DNA of 57,086 nt from Asterionellopsis glacialis (GCA_014885115.2 WKLE02006687.1:3592-60677), one strand, 5' to 3'; shown: positions 22,486-34,233, numbered from the stretch's first letter. Notes: generated from the letters alone by a model not told the origin. A program made the numbers and translations.

Positions 22486-23298
22486 GACTACTGATGTCAT
22501 GGATTAAACCCTCATGGAGTTTCGAAGTTTGTTAGGTTTCAAACAGGAAGAGAATATAATCACAAAACACAGATACACACATACACACGTTACCTCATGC
22601 AGTTTGTCTTGGTAAGATGAAAGAATATACATGACTTAATCATGACAATTTGAATAGCAGGAAATAGATATGAATATAGTATGTCGTTCAATGCATGTCA
22701 ACACTACAGGGAATACACGGACTTTTTCCTGTATACGTTCACTCCAATGAATACAAGAACAAACAATGCACAATTGAAAGGCATATATGGTTGCTTATTA
22801 ATACTAGAGGAGTGAATATACATATTTCATGGAGAAGAAATTAAAATACATGCATATATATTGTAGCTCTTTGAATAGATCTTTACAAGTTACGTACCAC
22901 CAATTTAAGTTTGAGACACTCACTCTATTGGTATTGTCATGGAGTATTTTCATCAGTTGCATGGCTTAGTCTTACATGCCCTCCTTTGTTTTGCTATGCC
23001 GTCTACATTAGGACCTACCGAGTACTGCTGACTATACAGCTGGTGGAGAAATATGTCAAGATACAGGCAGTACAAGCTGTAGTTGTTACAATTTTCAATG
23101 TCAAAACTAAACTACAATGTCGCTGGCATTGTAGCTCGAGAAAGCGTAACGAGACTAAAACAACTGACTTCTCTCTCCTCTTTCTAGCTAGACACTTGAT
23201 TTCGTACAATATGTATACTTGTATACTTACTACTGTTTCATAAACAAAAACTTATTTAACATTATCATCTTCAACTATTTTATCAATATTACATGTAC
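22486..23298. other. Convergent 3' spacer
   Basis: 813 bp between two stop codons, AT-rich, with an ACACAC-rich patch near 22570-22590. The short frames at 22911-23243 overlap on both strands and have no coding character. It is presumably the 3' UTRs of both genes. Confidence 0.5.
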
Positions 23299-25766
23299 TT
23301 ACAAAAAGATGAATGTAGTGATTCGTGAATATCCGTTCTTGGTCATAATTTTGACTTCAATATCATATTGGCCATTGGCATTAGGTTTCCATACATATCC
23401 TTGTTCATTCTGTAAAAGAGAACATTCTTGTAATTCTTTCATCTCCTTTACTTGTTGACCATTGATTGTCATGGTTGCATTACCATCATTAAATTGTTCT
23501 GCCATAATATTTCCCTTTGGGCATTTCCCCCAAGGACAGACAGCCCAACACACCAGAATATGACCCTGCAAGTCATTCCATGAACGACCAGCCTGTGAAA
23601 AGTAAATGTCTTGTTCCATTTTGTTCGGTACGACTATCTTGACCGGTCCGCCATCTGATTCTGCTGCCATAAAGAAGTCCTTATGATCTACATCCACAAT
23701 TTTAGGACATTTAGCTGTTTTCTTTGCGTAGCCACCTTCTAAATTTTCAACAAGTGCCATTTGAGTTTTGTCTTCACGTTGGAAAGCTTCTTCCATTGTC
23801 ACCCCAGCATCAAATCGTTCAAATGTTGAATTTTGATTTTCTGTTAAAATCCCCAAATATCGAATTTGAGCTGGCAATATAGCTGTGTGACAAAATACTG
23901 GTCCATGGAAAAATGTACTGATATTGACATGTTTGGTAATGTTTTCATCAAGTGGAAGACCTGCACCACTTGGTGGGACACCTGATTTGGTAAATTTATC
24001 ATAATCTGCATCTTCTTCACTTTTTAACTTTGAAATCATTTCGTCAATGTTTTCTATGTAACCATTTGTTTCCTTAGTGGCAGCTTCAAGTTCTGTCAAT
24101 GTCTCAACTAACAAATCAATCATAAAGAGTGCCATAACATTCCCTTGTAATGCATGAGCTTTCCTGTGTGATTTTGTTTTTTTAAACAAATACAAAAAGT
24201 AAGACAAGACAAAGTACATTATTGAGAATACATTTGATTGTGCAAACATACACGCACAAACACAATGCAACACACGACGTACCATCCTGGATGCCAACTA
24301 ACACGTCCAGGTGGTTCACATCCCTTTGGTACTTCGGTATATTTATGTGCACCACAACCAGGCTCATCCTTTTCTAATACATCACCACAACGCATGTATC
24401 GCAGAAACGGTGGGACTTTATCAATTTGGTCTTGTGATCCAATCGTTACCATATCAGGCAAGTCTTGATTCATTTCAAACATAGTAGTGTCATAATACAT
24501 GGCTGCTAATCCCAAAGCTTCTAATTCGATTCCTGTTTGATGTCTGTTCTTAGTACCAGGACCGTATGCGCCAGTCCCCAGATCGACCATAAGTGGACGA
24601 TTTCGATGATTGCCAGAACGACTTTCATACAAGGATTTTTTCCACCATGCATGTCCATCTGTCATTCCAAAATCCCATGATACAAGGTCAGCATCAAGTC
24701 CAAAGATAGCCTCATTACATAAGGCTACCATTGGTGCAGAAGCTGTTCCGCCCATGGCAAAGTTACGTCCTTCTAAATCGATCCCGGCAATACCAAATGT
24801 TGCTCTCGCAGAAGCTTCCATAACAGCAGTGTAGGATTCATCGTAGTAATTCCCATGAGCAGCGGATGCCGAATGTCCACCGTTGGCCCATACAAATCTT
24901 GTAAAGGTATTGTATTGTTGCTGTTGCTGTTCTTCGTCTGTTACAGCAGTTGTGGTTGTGTCATTCGTATTCTCTTCTTGAAGTTGACGACGACGACGAC
25001 GATGACGCTGCCTCGTTGAAGTTTTTCGTTTTTTACAACCACATTCAGCTTTGACTGTCCTTTGAACTTCTAAAATTTTCAATTTAAATTTACGAATGAA
25101 CCGTTGTCTTGATTTACCTTGTGGTCCATCCAAGTAATTATAAAATTTGGTAGTCCCAACTGATTCACCTGTGGTTTCATTCCCCACAAAGAGTTTCGGA
25201 TAATACTCTTCACCGTAGTTTTCTTTGAGTTGGGTAATTAAATTTTGTTTTTCCGTTTGGACATTTTGCAAGGTTTGAGGAACATGTAACAAATTACATG
25301 ATCCAGAAGGACAGTATCCGTTTTTATTGTTCTTGTTAAAGTTGAAAAAGTTCCATCCCTTGCCGCTGCCAGAGTCATTGTTGGTAAAGCTAGTACCAGA
25401 ACCAACCTTGTGAGACGTTTCACTGTCACCACCTATAGGACTTATAAGAACCATGGCCACTTCTTCTCGGTACAAGACCAACATGGCACCCAAGGTTGCT
25501 ATAATAATCAAACCAATCCATTTTTGTAATCCTTGAGTACTGCTGCTGGTGGTTGTGGTAGAAGTGGAACTACCACCAGTGCCTTTGCGACTACTACTAG
25601 GTTTGGAGACATTCACAGAGGATGCAGGTCTTTTAGCTGCTGTTGTCGCTGTTGTTTTCGTTGGTGCTGCTTCACTTCTTGTGCGTGGAAGAAGACTTTC
25701 CTTGTCTTGATCATCGATCGCTTCCAACGCAGCACGAGGATTAAATCCATCCCATCCGCCTGTCAT
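23299..25766 (-). CDS. SGNH-hydrolase-like type II membrane protein (2 exons)
   Basis: Exon 1 is 25766-24283 and exon 2 is 24163-23299. The 119-bp GT-AG intron is phase 2, and joining restores SWHPGWKAHALQGNVMALF. Length is 782 residues. The cytosolic N-terminus (1-82) carries DKESLL at 21-26, matching the acidic dileucine sorting pattern. One transmembrane helix lies at about 83-99, then a lumenal stem with a CGCKKRK cluster and an Arg-rich tract. The core holds VWANGGHSASAAHGN (about 292-306), GGTASAP and the HPGWKAH block near 490. Ser in a GxS-type block plus a late HxxxxH block resembles SGNH/GDSL esterase architecture. I know this core as a conserved but uncharacterised family in stramenopiles and green algae. 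A Golgi or secretory ester or acyl hydrolase is a reasonable guess. The C-terminal 200 residues form an additional Cys-containing domain. Confidence 0.85.
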
Positions 25767-26439
25767 CTTGTGTGTTACGCAACAAGTTACACAACTCTTT
25801 GATATATCTCTTTTTCTGTTGCGTTTCGTAGACTAGTTAGTTGGCTGCTTGTAGACTACTGCAATGCTTCCAATAACTCAGCAACAAGATTCTTATAGTC
25901 TACCTCTTGAACCAACCTCTTGATTGAAGTGCTGCCGTTCGTAGTAACTCAAGATGTACGAGGACCGGCAGGACTACCTGAAATGACAATGCTTTTTTTT
26001 GCTTCGTTTTCAAGTAAATAAAAATTAATAGATCCAAGCAGCTTGCCACCAAAAGACCCAGTTTTGCCCTCTTGCCGCCATAAATAATAGATATTTTTTT
26101 TTATTAATAAATAATATTATTATTTTTTGATATCCCGGAGTCACTTTCACCCTCGATCTCAAGATCGTGCACAAAAAACGCGCTTATTGCATATTCTCAT
26201 TCCACCCAGCGTCTGTTTGTTTGCCCTTATAGGGGGGGGGTATGGCTCTTACTCGCCCGTCGACACCAAAGACAGGGCCACAAAAAGCAAGGCTACAACG
26301 GCACAACATTGTGTTTTCTTGCTTGAAACCTATTTACATATATTTCTCTCCTCTCGAATCGTTGTACCACATACTTGTTAGTCTAACCACTTTCCAATAT
26401 AGTTCGTTATCTTTCTAAGGAAAAAAATTACATACAATC
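25767..26439. other. Divergent 5' spacer
   Basis: 673 bp between the SGNH-like gene and prefoldin. It contains GGACTACCTG near 25970, a T-run, an AT-only block at about 26090-26127 and a G9 run near 26230. No gene seen. Confidence 0.5.
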
Positions 26440-26928
26440 ATGAGTCAACAACAACCCGTAGGTACAACTAATTTGGATGATATGCCATTAGATCAATTGC
26501 AGCAAGTCAAACAACAAGAGGAACAACGTCTCCAAGCCATGACATCACGGTACGCACAATTACGTGCTGCTGCAGCACGGATTGGTGCGTCGAAACGTGC
26601 TGTAGAAGATTTGAAACTTGCGTCGGAAGGACAAGAAGTTATGGTTCCCTTGACAGCCTCCTTATATGTACCTGGTAAAATTAAGGAACCATCGAAACTC
26701 TTGGTGGAATTGGGTACAGGATATTACTGTGAAAAAACACCAAGGCAAACAGTGGAGTATTTGGGACGGAAACAAAAAATTGTCGATGCCAATAGTGAAA
26801 ATGTCACCAAGGTCATTCAAATGACACGACAAAATGTAGATAGTGTAGGTATGGCCATGCAGGGTAAATTATTGGAAATTCGTGCCAGACAAGAAGGACA
26901 ACGTTATCAAACTGAAATGCAAAGTTAA
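26440..26928 (+). CDS. PFDN5: Prefoldin subunit 5
   Basis: 162 residues, the usual size of alpha-type prefoldin subunits (about 140-160). An N-terminal helix (about 12-60) carries the LPLDQL-like start and heptads. It is followed by the beta-hairpin segment MVPLTASLYVPGKI and LVELGTGYYCEK, which is diagnostic for PFDN5/GIM5, and then a C-terminal coiled-coil helix. In eukaryotes PFDN5 is one of two alpha subunits of the hexameric cytosolic prefoldin that delivers nascent actin and tubulin to the TRiC chaperonin. ATG 26440 is the first in frame. It is a single exon, divergent from the SGNH-like gene. Confidence 0.95.
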   Translation: MSQQQPVGTTNLDDMPLDQLQQVKQQEEQRLQAMTSRYAQLRAAAARIGASKRAVEDLKLASEGQEVMVPLTASLYVPGKIKEPSKLLVELGTGYYCEKTPRQTVEYLGRKQKIVDANSENVTKVIQMTRQNVDSVGMAMQGKLLEIRARQEGQRYQTEMQS

Positions 26929-27385
26929 ATATATATACATATATGAAATTCAAAAAAGGAAAATGATTTAAAAATAAAAAAAAGGGAGACATTCTAGAGG
27001 TGTGTCATGAATTTCTCTATCAATTTATATTTTGCAATGTGACCAATGCTCCATTAGTTTTATAGTTTAATACTAAACTCTAGAAAAGTGTTGGGAATAT
27101 AGTATATCAAATCAAATCCTTATATTATTCGTTGTAAAAAGCGCGCGTCTTGGATGGATCAAATTATAATACTATCCATATCAACACTACACCATGTACT
27201 ATTGCTATCTCCTCTTGTACTATATCTCGACTTCATAGGTTTTGTCATGAAAATGTCCAAACAGAATACAATCATATATAGAAACATATATATATATATA
27301 TGTATATCGTTCAATCCAACGCCTTCCTTTCTCTCTAGCTTTCACCGCATTGTAAAGAATTTACAACACGTACGTAGGTTACCAA
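26929..27385. other. Convergent 3' spacer with TA microsatellite
   Basis: 457 bp of AT-rich sequence between stop codons. It includes an alternating (TA)n tract at about 27285-27307. No gene seen. Confidence 0.6.
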
Positions 27386-28711
27386 CTAGTCTATACAAAT
27401 TGCATCATCACGACTTGTTCCTTGTTGTTGTTGTTGTTGGTGTTGTTGTTGATGATGTTGTTGTGATCGTGTTGAAAATAAACTAGTTTCACCGCGCATT
27501 TGCATTTGGGCTGCTACCCAAAGTTGTCCTGTTGTTATGGATGCTGTTGTTCGTCGTCGTTTTCGTACAGGAGAACTTTTGGATGTTGCACTCCGCTTGG
27601 ATCCTGAGGATGGTGGCAAAACTTTTCCAAGAATTTGCAGACTCTTTTTTTTTTTAAGTAGTATAGTTTATACCACAGATAGTCAATTGTTTGGATCGTT
27701 TGGAACAAGAATACCGACACAAAGAAAATGGAAGCAGAGGAATAATAGTTAGAGACACGGTCAATAGGAACAAAACAAAACGCTTAAAATCGAGGTGAAA
27801 TCCACATAGGATGTACATACCTCTTCCTTGCTTAATGTATTTTGGGTACGTTCTAAATAATGCAAAACATCCTCTTGTGGAAAGATATGTTTGGATCGTA
27901 CCATGTGCCAAATCATATTATCAAATGATTTGGAGGGTATGGTGGTAGTTTTAGTATGACGACAATTGGGACATTGGGTGATTCCTTCCAAACATGATTT
28001 GCAAAACATATGACCACAAGGGACAATCGATGTTGTATCGACCATGATATCCATACATATAGAACACGTGGCTTCCTCCGTTAATTCTGTAGTTTTAAGA
28101 ATGTCTATACCATCCTTGTTCTTATGTTCAGGCGTCACATTGGAAATGTTTGCAGCACATGCAGTAGCGGTGGTAGTAGATGAAACCGCCAGTGGTGCCA
28201 CTGTTGCGCATGATGATTGTGATGATATTGTGGGAGCACTCATAGATTTTTGTTGTTGTTGTTGTTGTTGTGTCATGCTATCTTGCGATTCTTCTTGACA
28301 AGGAGGACCCTCTTCTTGAATATGGCAAACATATTCATACATGGAATTATATAAACATATGCGATCACCTTGATGTAGTGGTATTGTGTGTCCCTTGTGC
28401 ACCTTGACATGCTCCCCTTGGATACTCAGATAATGTTCTGTAGGTGCTTTTAACAAGGTTAAGGATACAGTTTTGGTTTCTGTATTGACATTCAAGCTAG
28501 CCAATTGACGACTGACTACTGGATCTGAAATTTTAGTAAAGTCATTCCGACCTATAATTTGTGTCCCACTAGTAGTGACACTCATGTTGTTATCATTGTT
28601 ACTGTTGCTTGATGACGGCGATGTATAATTCCATTCTAAACACGGTCGAGTTTCTGTATGAGGAGCTAAACGTTCTCCTCTAGATGAAATAGGAGCCAAT
28701 TTTACATACAT
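27386..28711 (-). CDS. FHA-RING E3 ubiquitin ligase (2 exons)
   Basis: Exon 1 is 28711-27821 and exon 2 is 27643-27386. The 177-bp intron is phase 0, and the predicted protein is about 382 residues. Residues about 50-130 form an FHA-like fold resembling the PNKP/aprataxin type (IIGRNDFTKISDPVVSRQ, then a beta-strand pattern ending LYNSMYEYVCHI). A poly-Gln run sits near 150. A C3HC4 RING finger lies at about 217-257 (CSIC ... CGHMFCKSC ... CPNC). Exon 2 adds a basic VRKRRR patch, a possible nuclear signal, and a Gln/His-rich tail. FHA binds phosphothreonine and RING recruits E2, so a CHFR- or RNF8-like role in checkpoint or DNA-damage signalling is plausible. The acceptor follows a run of ten A's with no pyrimidine tract, so the exon 2 boundary is less certain than the frame. 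Confidence 0.85.
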
Positions 28712-29900
28712 TGTTGCTATTATGATTGTTGCTTGCCTCTTTTGTGGATAGTTTTTAGCTGCGTGGTCACTTTACTACTAACTAGTAAACTCACGTCTCC
28801 TCTTTTATGCGCTTCTCTTATGTTGTAACAATAATTAGACAAGAAACAAACAAAGGCTTAACGTATGTGAAGTCCTCTCCTTCACAATCTCGTAATGTTT
28901 GTTTTTGACCAAACTTCTTTTTTCTTGTCTGTTTCAGAATTATTCAATAGCCACTTGTATTTCCCGTGCCTCTCTTGTCAATCTGTTTACTCCAATATTC
29001 TAGCATCCCCGCTCTTTTTTGTAACAGAGACAGCACTCGAAACGTAGTCCTCTACTAGTGTGCTTGTTGTTGCTACTTCGTACTCTACTTCAACAATTGC
29101 ACTGTTTGAGACAAACGAACGGGACACAGGACCTGCCCCAACTTCTGCTCTCTCTCGACCTTCCTGCGACCTCGTCGACTCTCGAACTCTCGTTGTTACC
29201 CTGAACACAATCAGTCTGTCAGTCAATCAACTCAACTCTACATACATCTACTAGTGACAAACGTCGCGCCGCTTTGCAGAAGCGCCTGCTTCCGAAACAA
29301 ACAAAAAATAATGAACAAGAGAATTTTTTTCTGACCCCAAAAGAAGTTTGAATTTGATTACCTCTCTCTAGAGAGCTCGTAGTAAACCTACCTAGGTTTG
29401 TACGAACAAAATAAAAAATGCATCACTCCCAACCATTCAATAAGAACTTTATGTTTTTGACTCATCGTCTTTCACTTGAGAAGTGGTGTCTCCTCCTTTA
29501 TTATTTTATGGTCTGTCCGACCGATTGACCGGAATCCCCCAACAAAATCGAAATCTGACAGAGAATCAGCGCACGAAAGACGCGCTTTCGACCGCCAACA
29601 GAACCCCCCCCCCACCCTTTCGACACTGCCGCAAAACAAGAGAAAAGCCCAACCCAAAAAATAATGAAATCCAGATACGGTAATAACAGGGGCTGTGCAC
29701 AAGAACAAAAAAATAACAAGCCTCATCTGCAAACAAACGAAAGGTGATCCCACTCACATTTCAATGACAAGCAGAGTAAATACAATACATCGTACACAAC
29801 CTTGTTAATTTCGTTTCTTCTAAATTTGCTTGGAACGAAACTGTTCACATTCAAAATTAATATACACGCGCGTGTACACAGCATACAGTCAAACTCCATC
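28712..29900. other. Divergent 5' spacer with CTCTCTAGAGAG palindrome
   Basis: 1.19 kb between the FHA-RING and PRL1 genes. It has the perfect palindrome CTCTCTAGAGAG at 29364-29375 and a C-rich patch near 29605-29617. Overlapping frames at 29472-29757 on both strands are chance. Confidence 0.5.
29364..29375. promoter_or_regulatory. CTCTCTAGAGAG palindrome
   Basis: Perfect 12-base palindrome in a divergent spacer, one member of the family described in the findings. A regulatory function is inferred from position and recurrence only. Confidence 0.4.
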
Positions 29901-31537
29901 ATGTCGACAGACCCAAAAGAAGCAAGTAATCTTGCAGCTCAATCCGCAAGATACTCTCTAAAACGATCACGTGAATTGTTTGGTATAACTCCAAATGCAT
30001 TATATATACCCCAAATGGATGCTACATTACAAGAAGCATCCTTGGCACGACGATTACGAACAGGATATAACAATAACAACACAGCATCTACAAAATCATC
30101 ATTAGCTCAAAGATCTGCTGCAGCTGCAGCTGGTCCTGGAAATCAATTAGTTGTATCCACTGTAACGGATAATGAAAATGAAGATGAAACTAATACTGCA
30201 GCAGCAACAGGAGGAATATTAGCATTGAAAGATAACAAAGAAACAAAGTCTGCAACAACATCCAGTGGCGGTGGCGGTATCCTTGTGGTAAGTCAATACT
30301 AGTTAGTAAAATACAAGGAGGATGCATACCACATTATGGAATTCGGTCAAGGTAGACCGTGTTTACTCTTTATGCAAAAGACGCAACATTCATTTGCAAG
30401 CCAATAATCTTACACGCCAACTGTTTCTCTTCTTTTTTCTTCTGCTTTGCTCTATATCTACTCTAACCCTCCCAACTCCCAAAATAGAAATCAAATAAAA
30501 AAACAAAAATACCAACACCCACATGGCATGCACCATGGAAACTAACAACTGTCTTATCGTCCCATTTGGGTTGGGTACGGAGTGTTGCATTCGATCCAAC
30601 GAATGATATGTTTGCCACAGGTGGTGCCGATCGTGTCATTAAGATTTGGGATTTAGCCAAGGCGTCCGTGGGTGCCAGTGATGCACTGAAAATAACATTG
30701 ACAGGACATGTATCACCTGTACGGGGTTTGGCCTTTAGTGACAAGCATCCGTATTTGTTTAGTGCCGGGGAAGACAAACAAGTCAAATGTTGGGATTTGG
30801 AAACCAATCAAGTGATTCGACATTATCATGGACACTTGAGTGGTGTATTTTGTTTAGCGTTGCACCCCACATTGGATATATTGGTGACGGGGGGTCGTGA
30901 TGCAGTGGCACGTGTATGGGATATGAGATCGAAACAACAAATCCATTGCTTGACGGGACATGATCATACGGTAGGTGCCTTGTTGACCAAATCCACGGAT
31001 CCACAAATTATTACAGGATCACATGATACAACTGTGAAATTATGGGACTTGGCGGCAGGGAAATGTCAAAGTACCTTGACACATCATAAAAAATCGATCC
31101 GTGCCATGGTCCAACCATCCTTTGAAAATACATTCATGAGTGGTGCTGCAGATTGTTTGAAAAAATGGCAAGGAAAGGATGGACGTTTCTTGAAAAGCTT
31201 TACAGGACACAAGTCTGTCATTAACGCCATGGCAGTGAATGATGATGGTGTTGTTGTCAGTGGTGGTGATGACGGATCACTGAATTTTTGGGATTACAAG
31301 ACTGGATATTGTTTCCAACAAACATCAACTGTGGCTCAACCGGGAAGTTTGGCAGATGCGGAGAATGGTATCTTTGCGTCACAATTCGATTTGACAGGAA
31401 CACGTTTGATTACGTGCGAGGCCGACAAAACTGTTAAAATTTGGAAGCAAGAGGATGATGCATCTGAATTAACCCACCCTATTGATATGGTAGCATGGAG
31501 AAAAAAGTGTTTAACAGAAGCCAAACAAAGATATTAA
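29901..31537 (+). CDS. PLRG1: PRL1/PLRG1 WD40 splicing factor (2 exons)
   Basis: Exon 1 is 29901-30287 and exon 2 is 30488-31537. The 200-bp intron is phase 0 and the product is 478 residues. The N-terminal part has [10 protein letters not shown], as in pleiotropic regulator 1 proteins. The exon junction leads into [11 protein letters not shown] and [12 protein letters not shown], the hallmark of PRL1 before the first WD repeat. Seven WD repeats follow (about 165-465) with clear GH...WD spacing, for example [33 protein letters not shown] and [15 protein letters not shown]1/Prp46 is a core member of the Prp19 (NineTeen) complex needed for spliceosome activation. Without the intron the reading frame ends just after the donor, and exon 2 has no upstream ATG, so splicing is required. 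The name rests on the WHAPWK and WD pattern and on length. Confidence 0.95.
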
Positions 31538-31929
31538 GTAAAAAAACGAAAAAAAATGGGAAAACGCTTTACCATGGTTTTGTCTGGTGTCTCCATGATG
31601 ACACAGTAAGTTTGTAAGCAGAAATTATTGAGAAATATGCAGACAATCGCATTCTCCTTTGCAATAAAATATGTTTTTTTTCGTAACACCATGCAATCGC
31701 TATACCAAAATAAAAATCACTCTTGTTGTTATTGTACTCAAGTTTTTGGACAGTTAAATGATGTGTTTCTTCTTTCATTTGACGACTTTCGATGTATACG
31801 TTATCTGCAGTTGTGAAACACTTTCAAAAATTAAAAAAAAAGTGCTAAAGATAGACCTTGGAAGTGGAAGGAAACTTGACGATTAGCTATACAATTACTT
31901 CTATGTATATAATAAAATTTCTCTCTCTA
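31538..31929. other. Convergent 3' spacer
   Basis: 392 bp of AT-rich sequence between the PRL1 stop and the small heat-shock gene stop. Nothing recognised. Confidence 0.6.
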
Positions 31930-32640
31930 CTAGCTGGCGTCTTCGTCAGTAGTCACTGTGATCTCCATGCCTATTTCATGTGCTTTTCTGGGAGCACTGA
32001 CTACCAATACACCATTCGACAAATTTGCTGTCAATTGTGTCATATCAGCAGCATGTGGATTAATCGAGAACCATCGGCAGAATGGGATCTCCCCTGGCCA
32101 ATGACCAGATACGCTGACGAGTGATCCTGTGGTAATATCTAGTTTCAGGTCATCCACCTTTGTTCCCGACATGTTTATGTAGTACTCAAAGTTATCAGGA
32201 CAATCGTCGTCTTGTCCAATATTGTGAGGCTTTGTAGTTATTTGAATACTTCTTCTCGAGCCCTTGAAGTCCTTTTTTCTATCTTTCTTGGGCAATGTGA
32301 TGGTCAGAACTCCATTAGCTAAATTAGCCTTCAGCTTTGTGATATCCATAGCATTGCAATCGACTGAAAAAGTACGTGCAAATGAAGTACGCCCCTTACG
32401 AAGACCTGAAACGCGAAGAGCACCACCTTCATACATCACATCCAAATCCTTGTGTTTCACACCAGGTAAGTCAATTGATAGACAAACGTGATTTGAGCGT
32501 TCTGAAACTGAACATCGAAGTGGTATACAAGGAGGGCGACAGATCACAAACTTTTTCGACTTGAAGGGCCTGTGTGCCCGTCGCCATATTCGATCTTGAA
32601 AATGAGGACGACGGCTTGATAAACTCATCTTTTGGATCAT
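31930..32640 (-). CDS. Small heat-shock protein with two alpha-crystallin domains
   Basis: 236 residues. Two successive Hsp20/alpha-crystallin domains are visible. Domain 1 (about 45-137) has VCLSIDLPGVKHKDLDV, FARTFSVD and LANGVLTITLPKK. Domain 2 (about 147-236) has a weaker start (EYYINMSGTKVDDLKLDI), then CRWFSI and LSNGVLVVSAPRK. Each carries the GVL...P signature. Most sHSPs have one such domain of about 90 residues in a 15-25 kDa chain; a tandem arrangement is uncommon. sHSPs hold unfolding proteins as ATP-independent oligomeric chaperones. No plastid or mitochondrial signal and no C-terminal I-x-I motif are clear. Two ATGs are possible (32640 and 32628); both precede domain 1. No convincing heat-shock element was seen upstream. 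Confidence 0.88.
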   Translation of the reverse strand: MIQKMSLSSRRPHFQDRIWRRAHRPFKSKKFVICRPPCIPLRCSVSERSNHVCLSIDLPGVKHKDLDVMYEGGALRVSGLRKGRTSFARTFSVDCNAMDITKLKANLANGVLTITLPKKDRKKDFKGSRRSIQITTKPHNIGQDDDCPDNFEYYINMSGTKVDDLKLDITTGSLVSVSGHWPGEIPFCRWFSINPHAADMTQLTANLSNGVLVVSAPRKAHEIGMEITVTTDEDAS

Positions 32641-33786
32641 TGAGGAATGCAGTTGTTGACAAAGATTTTCTATTTTGTGTGCATTTAATGAAGGCCCACG
32701 TAATGTGTAAATCTTTGCAGAATATCAAGGAGTTACATCGAACAAAAGAAAAGAGAAGTGTGCAGAAAATCGGAAAAAAAGAATCGAGAACCAACAGGAA
32801 GTCGCGCTCCTCAGAAAAAAGATGAGACAGGATTTCCAGAGAAAAAAAAGCTTTTTTAGATAACGCGTACTCGTATGTTGCTCGTAGTCTCTCTCTCTCT
32901 AGAGTAAATGCGTCTGTTTCTTGATACTTGACTGGAGCATCTTGAACTTCCTTTTCCAGTCCAAAGCACTGTAGAATCATACATAGTACTGATGGAAAGT
33001 ACGTGGTCGTGGTACAAGACGGTTATATTGATCGTGTCGCAGAAGCCGCATTCAAGTGTACTTACAAAACGAATAGAAGTGAAATAACTGCTTTATCATA
33101 ACCGGTACTATCAGTACTCTCTAGAGAGTTGACAGTTGACAGTCAGAATTTCTCTCCGGATCCTTGCCCCAGGGAGGATCGCACAGTTGGGCGCGCGGGT
33201 AATCCGTTAACCCTAAAAACCTAAAAAACAAAAACTCCCTGTATTTAATACAATGAGCACTATTAATTGATATTGGTTTCATATCCAATCCTGTAATAAA
33301 GTATATGATATACGATAGTAAATATATATAAAAAAGCAATACTTCTCTGAAGACAGATAATGCGGAAGTTGGAAATAATGAAATATAGGTAATAATGGAT
33401 TCAAGTTTTTTAGTATTAATGAATGTGACCGAGATAAAGCTTACTGGACATATTTTCTGTTAAATTCAGGTACCAGGTATTGTATTATATACATAGTGTG
33501 TTGAGTACGTGCAGATGTATAGAGAATTCTGGTAGATTAGCGAAAACAATGAGACAGTTTTATCCATAATCCATAATATAGTTCAGTTAACAGGAGAAGT
33601 ACAACGGAAAGCTTCCTGCCGTTGAGAAGGGTCCGTTGGTCGTGACATCTTTGACAAGCACACTATTTTTTGTATTCCTTCTTTTCCAGGACCACACAAC
33701 AAAAAAGGAAGAAAAATAAGGGACTAACCATTCAACAACAAAACACATCAGAATTGACACACTGTAAGGTTTCCCATCAAAGTACA
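32641..33786. other. Divergent 5' spacer with CTCTAGAG words
   Basis: 1.15 kb. It contains a CT run ending in CTCTAGAG (32897-32904), the 14-base palindrome at 33116-33129 and GGTACCAGGTA near 33470. No coding frame is convincing. Confidence 0.5.
33116..33129. promoter_or_regulatory. ACTCTCTAGAGAGT palindrome
   Basis: Perfect 14-base palindrome, the longest exact copy of the CTCTAGAG family in the window, about 475 bp upstream of the small heat-shock gene start. Confidence 0.4.
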
Positions 33787-34233
33787 ATGCTTATTAATAA
33801 ATTATATCGCTATTGCGGTGCCGATCTTGTAATAGAGGCAAGGAATCAACATGGAGCCTCATTCGACAGTTCCAATTTCAGGAAGGCAAGGAATCAAGAT
33901 GAAGCCTCATCAAGTGAGAGCAAAATTGAAAGTAAGACTCGCAGTATCGTTGGAAATGAAAAAAATCAAAGACAATCTCGTCGAGTCGGCTCATCGCTTC
34001 AAGATACTTTGGATGAAGCCACCGTATCGAGTGATGACAGTAGTTTGGAAAGCGAATATAATGAGCTCGGCCAAGCTTTGTGCTGCTCGGAAATCGAGGA
34101 TCGTGTCCGTAGCAGGGTCAAACCTCTATCATTTCGACATGGATACAACAGTACAGTACTTGCGGACTTGGGAACATTTGAGTTCTCAGAAACGTTTTCA
34201 GCTTCTGACGATGATTGTGTTTCCGCGTTCTAA
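33787..34233 (+). CDS. Short hypothetical protein, acidic Ser-rich
   Basis: 148 residues from ATG 33787. The frame extends upstream only through a TTG at 33670. It contains a duplicated ten-residue word, EARNQHGAS and KARNQDEAS (residues about 17-41), followed by a Ser/Asp/Glu-rich segment and a C-terminus FSASDDDCVSAF. The family is not recognised. Length, an upstream promoter-like spacer and balanced codon use favour a real gene, but no homology supports it. Confidence 0.5.
   Translation: MLINKLYRYCGADLVIEARNQHGASFDSSNFRKARNQDEASSSESKIESKTRSIVGNEKNQRQSRRVGSSLQDTLDEATVSSDDSSLESEYNELGQALCCSEIEDRVRSRVKPLSFRHGYNSTVLADLGTFEFSETFSASDDDCVSAF

Noticed and set aside
27420..27475. TTG-rich repeat as a CRISPR or regulatory repeat
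   Set aside because: On the minus strand it encodes the Gln/His-rich tail of the FHA-RING protein.
28249..28275. TTG/TGT microsatellite
   Set aside because: It is the poly-Gln run of the FHA-RING protein, read on the minus strand.
32471..32980. 169-codon minus-strand frame overlapping the small heat-shock gene start
   Set aside because: It overlaps the well-supported crystallin domain in another frame, starts with a non-ATG codon region and has no domain of its own.
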